In this document: one piece after another, positions 1-7,460 of the stretch
How positions within the stretch are numbered: the first letter of the stretch is position 1
Layout of the letters: each line of letters opens with the position of its first letter
From: JBEVEP01 sp040512755
Lineage (GTDB): Bacteria > Pseudomonadota > Alphaproteobacteria > Rhizobiales > Rhizobiaceae
NCBI GenBank assembly: GCA_040512755.1
Contig: JBEVEP010000201.1
Span: 1-8,815, forward strand
Direction: 5' to 3'
Length of the DNA stretch: 8,815 nucleotides
Notes under the pieces: generated by a model
The model's database searches: none
The model's input: only the letters and a program-made list of their open reading frames with translations
What the model was told of the DNA's origin: nothing
Program-made: the position numbers and the translations under genes

Positions 1-129
1 AATGTTGATCCCGAGGCCGCGAGGTCTTGTCTTGTCGCCGAGCAGATCTCGTGATTGCTTCAGTGCCGCCTCAGCCGATCGCAATTTCTCACGCGCCTTC
101 GCGCGCTCGAAGTTGGAAAGGTTGCTCAT
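1..129 (-). CDS. Partial hypothetical protein, runs off left edge
   Basis: A minus-strand frame starts at ATG 129 and stays open to the edge of the window, giving 43 residues that begin MSNLSNFERAKAREKLRSAE. The sequence is rich in Lys, Arg, Glu and Ala and looks like an amphipathic helix (about residues 5-30), followed by a basic, Gly/Pro-containing stretch. A GAAGGG motif lies 8 bases upstream of this ATG. An alternative ATG at 135 would put the motif too close. I do not recognise the family and the C-terminus is not in view. It shares its frame with two short open stretches further upstream, separated by TGA codons, so it could be the intact end of a decayed gene or a small gene of its own. 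Confidence 0.4.
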   Translation of the reverse strand, partial: MSNLSNFERAKAREKLRSAEAALKQSRDLLGDKTRPRGLGINI

Positions 130-141
130 CGCCATCACCCT

Positions 142-327
142 TCAAAGGTGCGATTGGCGAAGCCAATGGTCAGGAGCGGGCCTGTACGGCCCGACCTTGG
201 ACGAGCGTGGCGGAGGGGACATAGTCATCGACTTGGCTTTGAAGCCCGTGCACGCTGGCTTTGCCGTCGTTAGACGCGTGGCCTGTACCGACAGGCGGTT
301 GACGAACGCGCTGAGCAACTTCGACAT
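142..327 (-). CDS. Possible small hypothetical ORF or gene remnant
   Basis: A 61-codon minus-strand frame begins MSKLLSAFVNRLSVQATRLT and ends at TGA 142-144, 12 bases before the next ATG in the same frame. AAGGA lies about 10 bases upstream of the ATG, an acceptable ribosome binding site. The second half is rich in Pro, Ser, Arg and Trp and has no recognisable domain. Several other frames are also open here, as is common in GC-rich DNA. I cannot tell a real small gene from a remnant; the same-frame arrangement with the neighbouring stretches leans towards a remnant. Confidence 0.2.
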   Translation of the reverse strand: MSKLLSAFVNRLSVQATRLTTAKPACTGFKAKSMTMSPPPRSSKVGPYRPAPDHWLRQSHL

Positions 328-354
328 CTGCGCAATATCCTTCGTGCGACCCGC

Positions 355-465
355 TCAAACCCCGCCCATCTGAAATTCCCGATGGTGGCAAATTCGCGGC
401 GACCTGTGCGGATTCACGAAAAAACGATCCATGCCGCCGATCGGGTTCAAGCGGATGTAGGTCAT
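355..465 (-). pseudogene. Short open stretch, possible gene fragment
   Basis: A 36-codon minus-strand frame begins MTYIRLNPIGGMDRFFVNPH and ends at TGA 355-357. Its composition looks protein-like at first (aromatic, Gly, Pro and Asn well placed), but the upstream site is weak (CGAAG directly before the ATG) and I do not recognise the family. It lies in the same frame as the two stretches downstream (142-327 and 129 to the edge). One reading is a single decayed gene broken by opal stops. Coincidence in GC-rich sequence is a fair alternative. Confidence 0.15.
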
Positions 466-711
466 CTTCGGGCCGTAAGCCGACCGTCAGCTTGTGGCAT
501 TCAGAACGCTATAGGCGGACATTCAGCGAGGTAAGATCAACGCCTCTAACTGACCCAAGGCGGGCGCTCAGGGAGCGTATCTCGCACAGCAGTCGCGCAA
601 AACCCTCTGTGGACACCCGATTTTCAGCTTTCTGCACCGGGAAGATAACGTCACTGTCGAGGGCTGGGATGTTCGGCGTCTACAGTGGCACAACTCAAGA
701 GCGCGGAAAGG
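466..711. other. Non-coding stretch downstream of the kinase gene
   Basis: No supported gene lies here; the one frame above 60 codons (492-722 plus) has no good ribosome binding site and low-complexity Arg/Ser composition. The stretch follows the 3' end of the minus-strand sugar operon. Weak dyads occur (CACTGT at 652-657 with ACAGTG at 682-687; CGCTC at 565-569 with GAGCG at 573-577), but none is followed by a T-run on the minus strand, so I do not call an intrinsic terminator. Confidence 0.5.
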
Positions 712-2316
712 TCAGCCCCTGATCTCGCGACCGACTTTTTGAAGGGCTTTGAACGCGACGAAGCGTTTCAAATGCCAGTCAACCGTCGCGGGGTCGGGCA
801 CACAGATTTCGCTCAGCTCGGACATCGCGTCCATCGCTTCTGGGATATTGCCAAAACGGCCGGCGGCGGTTGCGGCAAGAATGGCGGACCCGAGCAGCAC
901 CGGTTCCGGCGACGTAGAAGCGGCGACAGTAAGACCGGTTGCGTCGGCAAGTATCTGCCGCACGAGCAGGCTTTGCCCGGCACCGCCGCTGACCACGATC
1001 GTGTCGGTCGGAATGCCTTCCGCCTGTTGCGCGGCGATGATCTGCCGCGCTCCATATCCGAGACCGCACAAGCCCGCAATATATAGACCGATAAGGCTCT
1101 CGATACCGGAGTCCATGCCCATCCCAGCCACAAGCGCCCGCGCGTCTGGGTCAGCGAAAGGTGCGCGGTTGCCGAGAAACTCTGGGACAACATGCAGGCA
1201 GTCGACAAGTCTCTCCACCGCGACCGAACCGCCGCGCGTCTCGGCTTCGCGCGCCAGCCAGGCGGGGAGTCCAATTTTGTCAGCCGCAGCGAGTGTCGCC
1301 GCACCCTGTGCTGCCGGATGGAGTAGCACCAGATAGTCGATCGCCGCACCCGCAGCGGATTGACCGCCCTCGATCAGCCAAAGTCCAGGGATCATCGCCG
1401 AAAAGTATGGACCCCAGACGCCCTTGACGAAGGCCGGGCGTTCGGTGGTCGTCATGGTGCATGCTGAGGTTCCGAACACATAGGCCATGCGGGTCAGTAC
1501 GGTTCCCGGTCCACCCCGTGCGCCGACTGTTCCAATACCGCCGGCATGTGCGTCGATCAGTCCCGCAGCCACTGCGGTTCCCGGGTTGAGCCCAAGTTCA
1601 CCGGCGGCTTCGCGCGTCAGCCCCAATCCGAGCGGCGTGCCGCCGGGAACGATTTCGGTGCCGATACGGGCAAAACCTTTGTCGGCGATAGTGCCAAGCC
1701 CCACGGCGCGGAAATAGTCGCCATCCCAGCGTTGCTCATGCGCCAGGTAGGTCCATTTGCAGGTAACTGTGCACATGGACCGCGCCAGGTTGTTGGTCGC
1801 GCGCCAAGTGAGGAAGTCGGTCAGGTCGAAGAATTGCCATGCCGCCTCGAAGGTCTGGGGCAGCTTTTCCGCTAGCCAGAGCAGCTTCGGTGTTTCCATT
1901 TCCGGCGAGATCGTGCCGCCGACATAGCGCAACACATTGGCGCCGGTGGTGTTGATCCGCCGCGCTTGATCGGTCGCTCGGTGATCCATCCAGACGATGA
2001 CGTTGCGAGCGGGATCACCCGACGGTCCGACCGCGACCGGCGCGCCGCCCTTGCCCAGCACGACGAGCGAACAGGTCGCGTCGAACCCAATTCCGGCAAC
2101 GGATATCGGATCGATGGCCGCTGCAGCGAGCGTTTCGCGTACGCTGCCGCAGACGGCGCGCCAGATATCGTCGCTTGACTGTTCGACGATATCCCCCGGC
2201 TCGCGCCATATGCGGATTTCGGCCTTGGCCGAGGCGAGCAACTTGCCAGTGGCGTCGAACAAACCGGCGCGAGCACTGCCGGTTCCGACATCAATGCCTA
2301 TGAAGTGTTCGGCCAT
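712..2316 (-). CDS. rbtK: FGGY-family pentulose kinase, probable D-ribulokinase
   Basis: This 534-residue protein has the length and motifs of an FGGY pentulose kinase. Residues 7-16 hold the first ATP-binding motif (GIDVGTGSAR), 78-83 the FDATCS signature of the pentulose subgroup, 109-113 WMDHR, and 252-260 GLIDAHAGG with the probable catalytic Asp255. Residues 382-390 hold GNRAPFADP and 442-450 VSGGAGQSL from the second ATP-binding region. The predicted cytoplasmic reaction is ATP-dependent phosphorylation of D-ribulose to D-ribulose 5-phosphate. The substrate is inferred from the adjacent ribitol dehydrogenase; the motifs alone cannot exclude L-ribulose or another ketopentose. I chose ATG 2316 because GAGG lies 9 bases upstream; the TTG at 2331 would overlap the previous stop and adds only five residues. 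The GAGG overlaps the TGA of the dehydrogenase gene 11 bases upstream, suggesting coupled translation. It is the last gene of the operon. Confidence 0.9.
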   Translation of the reverse strand: MAEHFIGIDVGTGSARAGLFDATGKLLASAKAEIRIWREPGDIVEQSSDDIWRAVCGSVRETLAAAAIDPISVAGIGFDATCSLVVLGKGGAPVAVGPSGDPARNVIVWMDHRATDQARRINTTGANVLRYVGGTISPEMETPKLLWLAEKLPQTFEAAWQFFDLTDFLTWRATNNLARSMCTVTCKWTYLAHEQRWDGDYFRAVGLGTIADKGFARIGTEIVPGGTPLGLGLTREAAGELGLNPGTAVAAGLIDAHAGGIGTVGARGGPGTVLTRMAYVFGTSACTMTTTERPAFVKGVWGPYFSAMIPGLWLIEGGQSAAGAAIDYLVLLHPAAQGAATLAAADKIGLPAWLAREAETRGGSVAVERLVDCLHVVPEFLGNRAPFADPDARALVAGMGMDSGIESLIGLYIAGLCGLGYGARQIIAAQQAEGIPTDTIVVSGGAGQSLLVRQILADATGLTVAASTSPEPVLLGSAILAATAAGRFGNIPEAMDAMSELSEICVPDPATVDWHLKRFVAFKALQKVGREIRG

Positions 2317-2327
2317 TGCCCGTCGCC

Positions 2328-3056
2328 TCAAAGATCCACGCTGTTCGGCAGGATAACAAGGTCGCGGATCACGACGTTCCTTGGCCGGGTCAACATGAAC
2401 ATCACCGCGTCAGCTACCTCCTTCGGCTCCATTAGCGAGCCGTTGGCGAGCGCCTCGTCCATCTTCGCCTTGGGCCAGTCGCTTAGCAACGCCGTCACTA
2501 CCGGCCCGGGCAAAACGGCGCCGACCCGTATACCGTGTTTTGAAACCTGCCTGCGGAGCGTATGGACGAAAGCTTGCACGGCGAATTTGGAGGCAGTGTA
2601 GACCGGTTCCCAGACCACCGGCACGACACCCGCCACTGAACTCGTAACGATCACGTCGCCGGTCTTGCGCTCCGCCATGTGCGGCAACACGGCATGGATC
2701 GTACGGAAGGCTGCGTTGATGTTGAGGTTAAGCATACGATCCCACGCGTCGGGGTCGCCTTCCAGCACGTCACCGCCGATATAGGCGCCGGCATTGGCGT
2801 GGAAAATATCGAGCCGGCCGCTCTTCTCCAGGATGGTTGGCATCATTCCGGCCACGCTCCTAGGGTCCAGGAGGTCGACCACAACCGGGAAGGCCTGAGA
2901 GCCGATCTCCGCACAGAGTTCGCTCAGCCGGTCCGCCGCCCGATCGACCAGCGCCACTCGTGCGCCGGCCGCCAGCATGGCCCGTGCGCATTCGAGGCCT
3001 ATGCCGGACGCCGCGCCCGTGACGGCCGCGACCTTCCCGATGAGTTCTTGTGCCAT
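2328..3056 (-). CDS. rbtD: Ribitol 2-dehydrogenase (SDR family)
   Basis: A 242-residue classical short-chain dehydrogenase/reductase. It carries the NAD-binding TGAASGIG motif (residues 13-20), a probable NAD-selective Asp38 at the end of the second strand, NAG (88-90), catalytic Ser140, and YTASK (Tyr153, Lys157). From memory, the block around DIFHANAGAYIGG, the segment WEPVYTASKFAVQAFVHT, the segment PKAKMDEALANGSLM and the end VILPNSVDL closely match enterobacterial ribitol dehydrogenase (RbtD), which oxidises ribitol to D-ribulose with NAD. This is the strongest clue to the substrate of the whole cluster. The start at ATG 3056 is set by AAGGAGG 7 bases upstream; an upstream in-frame extension would read into the permease gene and starts without such a site. 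The ribosome binding site begins at the permease stop codon 13 bases away. The downstream neighbour is a pentulose kinase that would use its product. Confidence 0.93.
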   Translation of the reverse strand: MAQELIGKVAAVTGAASGIGLECARAMLAAGARVALVDRAADRLSELCAEIGSQAFPVVVDLLDPRSVAGMMPTILEKSGRLDIFHANAGAYIGGDVLEGDPDAWDRMLNLNINAAFRTIHAVLPHMAERKTGDVIVTSSVAGVVPVVWEPVYTASKFAVQAFVHTLRRQVSKHGIRVGAVLPGPVVTALLSDWPKAKMDEALANGSLMEPKEVADAVMFMLTRPRNVVIRDLVILPNSVDL

Positions 3057-3069
3057 CGGTTTGCCTCCT

Positions 3070-4329
3070 TCAGGCCCGGCCGTGCGACAAGCGTGAGCGC
3101 CGCGCAAGGGAGTCGACGATGACCGCGATCGCGAGGACACCCCCAGTGATCATATAGCGAAGCGAAGACGAGAGATCGAGCAGCGTCAGGCCGCTGGCGA
3201 TCGCCTGGATGACGATGATGCCGAGCAACGCAGAATAGGCGCTGCCGCGCCCTCCGAAAAGGCTGGTCCCACCGATCACGGCCGCCGCGATGGCGTTGAG
3301 GTTGACGTCGCCTGTACCGGCCTGCTGGCTGGAGGCGGCGAGCCGTGCTGCCGCCAGTAGGCCGCCAGCGGCAGCTAGCGTTGCGCACAGCACGAAGGCC
3401 GATGCATAGATCCGCTTGACGTTGATGCCGGCCCTGCGCGCCGCCTCGCGATTGCCGCCGACGGCCGTCATGGCGCGGCCCCACTGCGTCCGCGTAAAAG
3501 CATAGTTCATCAGAACCACAAGTCCGACAAAAAGGCCGAACATCCAAGGGACGCCGCGCGACTGGTTGAGATAGATGACTACGAGGGCGAGCAACGCGGT
3601 GATCACTACTGCCTGGAGCACGGCTGCGCCGGTTGAAGACGACGAAAGACCCGCACCGCGGCGCCTTACGGATGTCCGTATTCGGGTCACAAAGATCGCG
3701 ATACCGACAGCGGCCACCAGCAGGTAGGATAGCCAGTCGGGCATGACCAGCGTCTGGCCGAAACTCACGAGTGCCGAATCGTAGGGCAGGTTGATCGAGC
3801 CGGTCGAGCCCAAGAGGTACAGTTGGAGACCAAGCACTGCGAGCAGGCCAGCCAAGGTGGAGACGAAGCTCGGCATCCCGAATCGGTTGTATAGGAAGGC
3901 GTAGATCGAGCCGATCAGCGCGCCGGCGACGAGCGCCATTGCTATCGCCCCAAGCAGTGGCCAGCCGCTGTTGACCCAGAGCACGCCGAGAAGCGCAGAC
4001 GCTAGACCGCTGACTGAACCCACTGAAAGGTCGATTTCGCCAAGCATCAGGACGCACACGATGCCGAGCGAGATCACCCCGATGGTCGAGCAGTCGAAGA
4101 GGAGGTTGACCAGATTGTTCGCCGATAGAAAGATCGGATTGATAAACTGGAAGATCACCGAGATGACGATCAGCCCTATGATCACGGGGAGCGAGCCGAG
4201 ATCGCCCGAACGCACCCGGTCGATGAAGGCGCGGATGGAGCCGGAAACCCCACTTTCGTCTTTGAGGCGCTCATCCGCGCGATCTATTGGCCCCGCGCTC
4301 GACGCCGGGGACTTGGTATCGACGGTCAT
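3070..4329 (-). CDS. Sugar ABC transporter permease, CUT2/XylH type
   Basis: A 419-residue, strongly hydrophobic inner-membrane protein with a soluble charged N-terminus (about residues 1-45), then many membrane segments (for example 46-68, 83-97, 106-147, 155-174, 199-215, 236-254, 260-277, 309-330, 366-384, 394-408). Family-typical motifs are GEIDLSVGS (97-105), the cytoplasmic coupling segment GGNREAARRAGIN (291-303) and IGGTSLFGG (352-360). At about 420 residues, with a basic and Ser-rich cytoplasmic loop near 216-234, it resembles the long XylH-type permeases more than the roughly 320-residue RbsC type. It should form the channel of the importer, probably as a homodimer, since only one permease gene is present. 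Its ATG overlaps the ATPase stop codon as ATGA, and GGGAGGG lies 4 bases upstream. The overlap implies translational coupling that would help keep subunit ratios matched. Confidence 0.92.
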   Translation of the reverse strand: MTVDTKSPASSAGPIDRADERLKDESGVSGSIRAFIDRVRSGDLGSLPVIIGLIVISVIFQFINPIFLSANNLVNLLFDCSTIGVISLGIVCVLMLGEIDLSVGSVSGLASALLGVLWVNSGWPLLGAIAMALVAGALIGSIYAFLYNRFGMPSFVSTLAGLLAVLGLQLYLLGSTGSINLPYDSALVSFGQTLVMPDWLSYLLVAAVGIAIFVTRIRTSVRRRGAGLSSSSTGAAVLQAVVITALLALVVIYLNQSRGVPWMFGLFVGLVVLMNYAFTRTQWGRAMTAVGGNREAARRAGINVKRIYASAFVLCATLAAAGGLLAAARLAASSQQAGTGDVNLNAIAAAVIGGTSLFGGRGSAYSALLGIIVIQAIASGLTLLDLSSSLRYMITGGVLAIAVIVDSLARRSRLSHGRA

Positions 4330-5150
4330 GGTTGCCCTCCCGGGATCGGCTGATTTTCTTCTGAGGCGAGGCGGCTGGCGCGCCGCGATACGGCATTGTC
4401 GGACGCGCCAGTGATGGCACTGACTAGTTCCTGATTTGACGCCTCGGGATAGAAGATGCCGTTGTTTCGCCCCAGCCTGAGCACGACGATGCGATCGGCA
4501 ACGGCACGCACGTCCTCCATATTGTGGCTGATCATCACGACGCCGTGGTCGCGGTCGCGCAAACGCTCGATGAGGTTGAGTACCTCGGCCGTCTGAGCGA
4601 CCCCCAGAGCCGCGGTCGGCTCATCCAGCAGGATCACTTTGGGATCGAGAAGCAGCGATCGAGCGATCGCAACAGTCTGGCGCTGGCCGCCCGACAACGA
4701 TGCGATCGGCTCCCGCACGCTCGGAATGCGGGCTGCAAGTTCGCGCAGAAGCGTCCAGGCCCTGATCTCCATCGACACTTCGTCAAGGGCGAGCGGACTC
4801 AGCTCTTGGCCGAGATAGATGTTGGCCACCACATCGAGGTTCTCGCACAGAGCGAGGTCCTGGAAGACGGTGGCGATACCGAGCTTGAGCGCTGCGCTCG
4901 GGCCGTCGAGGGTGACCGGCCGTCCCTCGAAGGTGATGGTGCCGGAGCTCGGCTGATGGACGCCAGCCAGAATCTTGACCAGCGTCGACTTGCCCGCACC
5001 GTTGTCGCCGACCAACGCCACGACCTCGCCAGCGTGGATATCGAGTTCAATATCGGTCAGCGCCTGCACGGCGCCGAAGTGCTTGGAGATGTTGCGCAGG
5101 CTGAGCACCACTTCGCGCTCTGCCGCTACTTTATGCGTCAAGTGCGCCAT
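4326..5150 (-). CDS. Sugar ABC transporter ATP-binding protein, single domain
   Basis: This 274-residue ATPase has one complete nucleotide-binding domain: Walker A GDNGAGKST (48-56), Q-loop Gln97 in TVFQD, signature LSGGQ (152-156), Walker B VILLDEP (172-178) with catalytic Glu177, and switch His209 in ISHN. ARA/RBS/XYL-type ATPases are usually fused double-domain proteins of about 500 residues; this one is the short single-domain form, as in the FrcA-type fructose ATPase of rhizobia, and would act as a homodimer. It energises uptake from the cytoplasmic face of the permease encoded next. GGAGGG lies 8 bases before ATG 5150. An 88-base gap containing a stem-loop separates it from the binding-protein gene; the 3' end overlaps the permease start by 4 bases. 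The C-terminal 30 residues are polar and probably flexible. Confidence 0.93.
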   Translation of the reverse strand: MAHLTHKVAAEREVVLSLRNISKHFGAVQALTDIELDIHAGEVVALVGDNGAGKSTLVKILAGVHQPSSGTITFEGRPVTLDGPSAALKLGIATVFQDLALCENLDVVANIYLGQELSPLALDEVSMEIRAWTLLRELAARIPSVREPIASLSGGQRQTVAIARSLLLDPKVILLDEPTAALGVAQTAEVLNLIERLRDRDHGVVMISHNMEDVRAVADRIVVLRLGRNNGIFYPEASNQELVSAITGASDNAVSRRASRLASEENQPIPGGQP

Positions 5151-5193
5151 GTGTCAGGCCCTCCGTTCGTGCTGCCTCGAATGCGAAGAAGTT

Positions 5194-5226
5194 GGCGTCC
5201 GGCCGCGGGAGGCACGACCAGACGCC
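5194..5226 (-). promoter_or_regulatory. Intercistronic stem-loop between binding-protein and ATPase genes
   Basis: GGCGTCCGG at 5194-5202 and CCAGACGCC at 5218-5226 form a 9-pair stem with a 15-base loop. One pair is C-A on the plus strand but a permitted G-U in the minus-strand RNA, consistent with a role in the operon transcript. No T-run follows, so it is not a classical terminator. Such structures after binding-protein genes commonly stabilise the upstream message and allow more binding protein than membrane subunits; that role here is inferred. Confidence 0.5.
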
Positions 5227-5238
5227 CCGACGCCCGGC

Positions 5239-6303
5239 CTATGGTACGATGCCGAGCTCTTTGCAGCCCTCGGCGTAACGACCGGCGCAAAGCTCCTCGG
5301 CGGTCTGAATCTTTTTGTCGATGATCTCGGCCTTGAGATTCTCGCGCGTCACCACCGCCGGAACAAAGAGTTCGGAGGGCGTGTCAAATAGCGTCGTCTT
5401 CGCTTCCGGCGTCTCCCCTTTGAGAAACTTGACGGCGACATTGGCGGCCGCCGCCGCCACGATCTCGCTCGGCTTGGAGATCGTGTTGTACTGGTCGCCG
5501 GCGATGATGAGCTGGAGCGCGGCGATGGTCGCGTCGTTTCCGGAGACGGGCGGAATGGGGTCGACACCGGCAGCCTTGAGCGCCGCTATGGCGCCGCCAG
5601 CGGTGCCGTCGTTCGCGGCCACAATCCCGAGAATCTTACCCGGGAAGCGGGTAATCTGACCGCTGGCCCACTGCTGCGCTTTGGGCGGGGCCCAGTCCGG
5701 CGTGTCGTATTCGGCGAGGATGGGATAGCCGCTGTTGTCGAGACCGGCATGGATGCCCTTCTTGATCAATCCAGCGGCCGCGTCGACCGGCGAGCCGTTG
5801 ATCTGCAGCACGCCCGCGCCGTCTTCAGCCTTGGCACCCATGGCCTTGAGTTTCTCGACCAGCGAGTCGGCGATGGCCTTGCCGATGCCTTCATTGTCGA
5901 ACGAGACATAATAGTCGGCCCCGGCGCCGGGGATCGGCCGGTCGTAGGCGATTACCTTGACGCCCTGCGCCTGCGCCTGCTTGACGAGCGAGGCCGCCGC
6001 CGCGGAGTCCACGGGATCGAGTACTATGACCTTGGCGCCCTGCGTGATCAGCGAGTTGAACTGCTGTTGCTGGCGCGAAATGTCTGCGTCGGCGTTCTGG
6101 TAAACCACCTTGCAGTTCGGGCAGAGCTTTTTCATCTCATTGATGAAGCCCGGCGAGTCATGCTCCTCATAACGGGTCGAGCCCTGGTCGGGCATCAGGA
6201 AGCCGACGGTCGCGTCATCCTGCGCAAACGCTCCTCCGCTCAGGAAGGTAAGCGAAAGCGCGGCCAGCCCCGCTGTCATATATGAATTCAGTGATTTCGC
6301 CAT
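5239..6303 (-). CDS. Periplasmic sugar-binding protein, CUT2 (xylose/ribose type)
   Basis: A 354-residue secreted protein. The start at ATG 6303 (GGAG 9 bases upstream) gives a clear signal peptide: Lys near the start, a hydrophobic core around residues 9-22, and a cleavage site after AFA (25-27). An in-frame extension of 36 residues upstream lacks signal-peptide character. The mature part is a type I periplasmic binding protein fold: VGFLMPDQ at its start, a first-domain strand ending IVLDPVDS (93-100), the segment IAYDRPI, then VAANDGTAGGAIAAL and the ligand-pocket segment SGNDATIAALQ, much like XylF-type proteins. It should capture the sugar alcohol in the periplasm and deliver it to the permease. 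Cys61/Cys64 and Cys339/Cys347 could form disulfides. It is the first structural gene, behind a 141-base gap that holds a putative operator. Ribitol as ligand is inferred from the downstream enzymes. Confidence 0.92.
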   Translation of the reverse strand: MAKSLNSYMTAGLAALSLTFLSGGAFAQDDATVGFLMPDQGSTRYEEHDSPGFINEMKKLCPNCKVVYQNADADISRQQQQFNSLITQGAKVIVLDPVDSAAAASLVKQAQAQGVKVIAYDRPIPGAGADYYVSFDNEGIGKAIADSLVEKLKAMGAKAEDGAGVLQINGSPVDAAAGLIKKGIHAGLDNSGYPILAEYDTPDWAPPKAQQWASGQITRFPGKILGIVAANDGTAGGAIAALKAAGVDPIPPVSGNDATIAALQLIIAGDQYNTISKPSEIVAAAAANVAVKFLKGETPEAKTTLFDTPSELFVPAVVTRENLKAEIIDKKIQTAEELCAGRYAEGCKELGIVP

Positions 6304-6444
6304 AATCGTTTTCTCCAGTTCGAGTTCTGACTTTTGAGACGGCTCGCATAGCATTGCGTTGTCTAACGATACTCTTCGCAGACTCGGAGCAGCGAGCCTG
6401 TGTCCATTCAAGTCGATGCTTTTCTGTTCCTCTCTATCCTCCGA
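6304..6444 (-). promoter_or_regulatory. Leader and probable promoter region of the sugar operon
   Basis: This 141-base gap lies between the regulator stop (6445) and the binding-protein start (6303). It is long enough for a separate promoter, while all later gaps in the operon are much shorter. No convincing -35/-10 pair stands out by eye, as expected of an activator-dependent promoter. It contains the 20-base operator candidate at 6358-6377. No terminator hairpin follows the regulator gene, so readthrough from it is also possible. Confidence 0.5.
6358..6377 (+). promoter_or_regulatory. Putative operator copy 1
   Basis: The sequence GTTGTCTAACGATACTCTTC lies 55-74 bases upstream of the binding-protein start. 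It matches the minus strand at 7499-7480 in 16 of 20 positions, including ten in a row (GTTGTCTAAC), and both copies have ATTGCG shortly 5' of the match. The GTT-N4-AAC core is itself symmetric. The placement fits a site for the cluster's AraC-type regulator; which protein binds is not shown. Confidence 0.45.
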
Positions 6445-7329
6445 CTAGGCGGCCTTCGCGGCCTCAATGTTGTCCATGAGCAGCCGTCGGAAACGCGATG
6501 GCGTCATACCCTTTTCCACCAAGAACTGCCGGTTGAAGTTCGAAACGTTGTTGTATCCGACCTCAAAGCAGATGTCGGTGATCGGCGCCTGCTCGTCGCT
6601 CATCAAGATCTGGCAGGCGAGATTGATGCGCAGGCGCTTGACGTACTGCACCAGCGACATGCCGGTATGCTTGCGGAAGGCGCGTGAGAAAGTGCTGGTC
6701 GATTGCCCGGCGATTGCCGCCAGGTCTGCTTCGCTGAAGGGATGTGTGAGGTTGGCGCGGATGAAGGCCAGCGCCTTGTTGATCCCCGCCGACATATAGC
6801 CCGACGGATCGGGGAGATAGTTTGCGCTGGCAAGACTAATGGCCCCCTGGCCCCGGCTCAGCAGTCCAAAAATCAGCAGAAAAAGCTCGATACGCCGCAC
6901 GCCCTGCGCGCTCATCAGTTCCTTGAGCAGAGGCGCGACCTGCCGGCTCGTTTCATGTGAGAATAGAACGCCACGACGGGACCGTTCGAGCAGCGGCTGG
7001 AGCACCGCGAGTTCGGCTAGCGTTTTCTGAGCGTGCGCGATGAAATGCTCGGTGAACTGTACGATGCGTCCACGCAGAGGGATGCTTGTTCCCTTGGGAA
7101 TGTCGCTGACCCAATTGTGTGGGAGGTTCGGTCCGGTCAGAACCAGATTACCCGGCTCGAACTCACCGATGAAGTCGCCGACAAAGTATCGGCCGGTCGT
7201 AACAATCACCTGATGAAGTTCATACTCGGGGTGAAAGTGCCAGCGCACGGTCCGAAAAGGATAACCGTGCGACCAGGCTGCAAAGGACTCACCTGGTCGT
7301 ATCTGCACGACCTCCAGATCCGGCTCCAT
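6445..7329 (-). CDS. AraC-family transcriptional regulator with N-terminal cupin
   Basis: A 294-residue cytoplasmic regulator. The N-terminal half is a cupin-type sensor with HFHPEYEL (31-38) and a later His71 in NLPHNW, the usual spacing of this fold. The C-terminal hundred residues hold the two AraC helix-turn-helix motifs: about 198-220 (FSEADLAAIAGQSTSTFSRA) and about 249-270, with the family signature ending GMTPSRFRRLL. The start at ATG 7329 has GGAGG 6 bases upstream, and upstream sequence reads as leader. It is transcribed in the same direction as the sugar operon and lies directly ahead of it, so it is the likely inducer-dependent regulator of ribitol uptake and use. This differs from the LacI-type RbtR known in enterobacteria. 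The inducer could be ribitol or D-ribulose; the sequence does not say. Confidence 0.93.
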   Translation of the reverse strand: MEPDLEVVQIRPGESFAAWSHGYPFRTVRWHFHPEYELHQVIVTTGRYFVGDFIGEFEPGNLVLTGPNLPHNWVSDIPKGTSIPLRGRIVQFTEHFIAHAQKTLAELAVLQPLLERSRRGVLFSHETSRQVAPLLKELMSAQGVRRIELFLLIFGLLSRGQGAISLASANYLPDPSGYMSAGINKALAFIRANLTHPFSEADLAAIAGQSTSTFSRAFRKHTGMSLVQYVKRLRINLACQILMSDEQAPITDICFEVGYNNVSNFNRQFLVEKGMTPSRFRRLLMDNIEAAKAA

Positions 7330-7456
7330 ATGTCTCCTCCGACGGGCACCGTTTGTAACCCGCCTTGTTCCCTGTCGGCCACCTTGCAGTTATCTCGCGG
7401 CTCTTGACGGGAAGCTAGCGCGAGCTGTCTGCTCCCGCCACCACAATTCAGACCGC
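7330..7456 (-). promoter_or_regulatory. Probable 5' leader of the regulator gene
   Basis: No gene is supported here. The stretch lies between the putative promoter/operator around 7471-7499 and the regulator start. CTCGCG at 7394-7399 and CGCGAG at 7419-7424 can form a 6-pair stem with a 19-base loop, 70-95 bases upstream of the start codon. If transcription begins near 7465 this would be inside the leader RNA. Any regulatory role is inference. Confidence 0.3.
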
Positions 7457-7460
7457 CTAC

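Noticed and set aside
652..687. Terminator for the sugar operon (CACTGT/ACAGTG dyad)
   Set aside because: The 6-base arms are separated by 24 bases and no T-run follows on the minus strand, so an intrinsic terminator is not supported.
749..1336. 195-codon plus-strand frame opposite the kinase gene
   Set aside because: Low-complexity Ala/Ser/Pro/Arg sequence on the reverse of conserved kinase motifs.
2314..2331. TTG at 2331 as kinase start
   Set aside because: It would overlap the dehydrogenase stop and adds five basic residues before the family-typical start; ATG 2316 has GAGG at good spacing.
2999..4057. 352-codon minus-strand frame overlapping the permease gene
   Set aside because: It is a shadow of the permease in another frame: very rich in Arg, Pro and Ser, no domain, whereas the permease frame carries clear family motifs and operon-type spacing.
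4524..5324. 266-codon plus-strand frame opposite the ATPase gene
   Set aside because: Antisense shadow of the ATPase; His/Arg/Asp-rich composition with no family motif, while the minus frame has all ABC motifs.
5749..6285. 178-codon plus-strand frame opposite the binding-protein gene
   Set aside because: Antisense shadow; the minus strand encodes a complete secreted binding protein with signal peptide.
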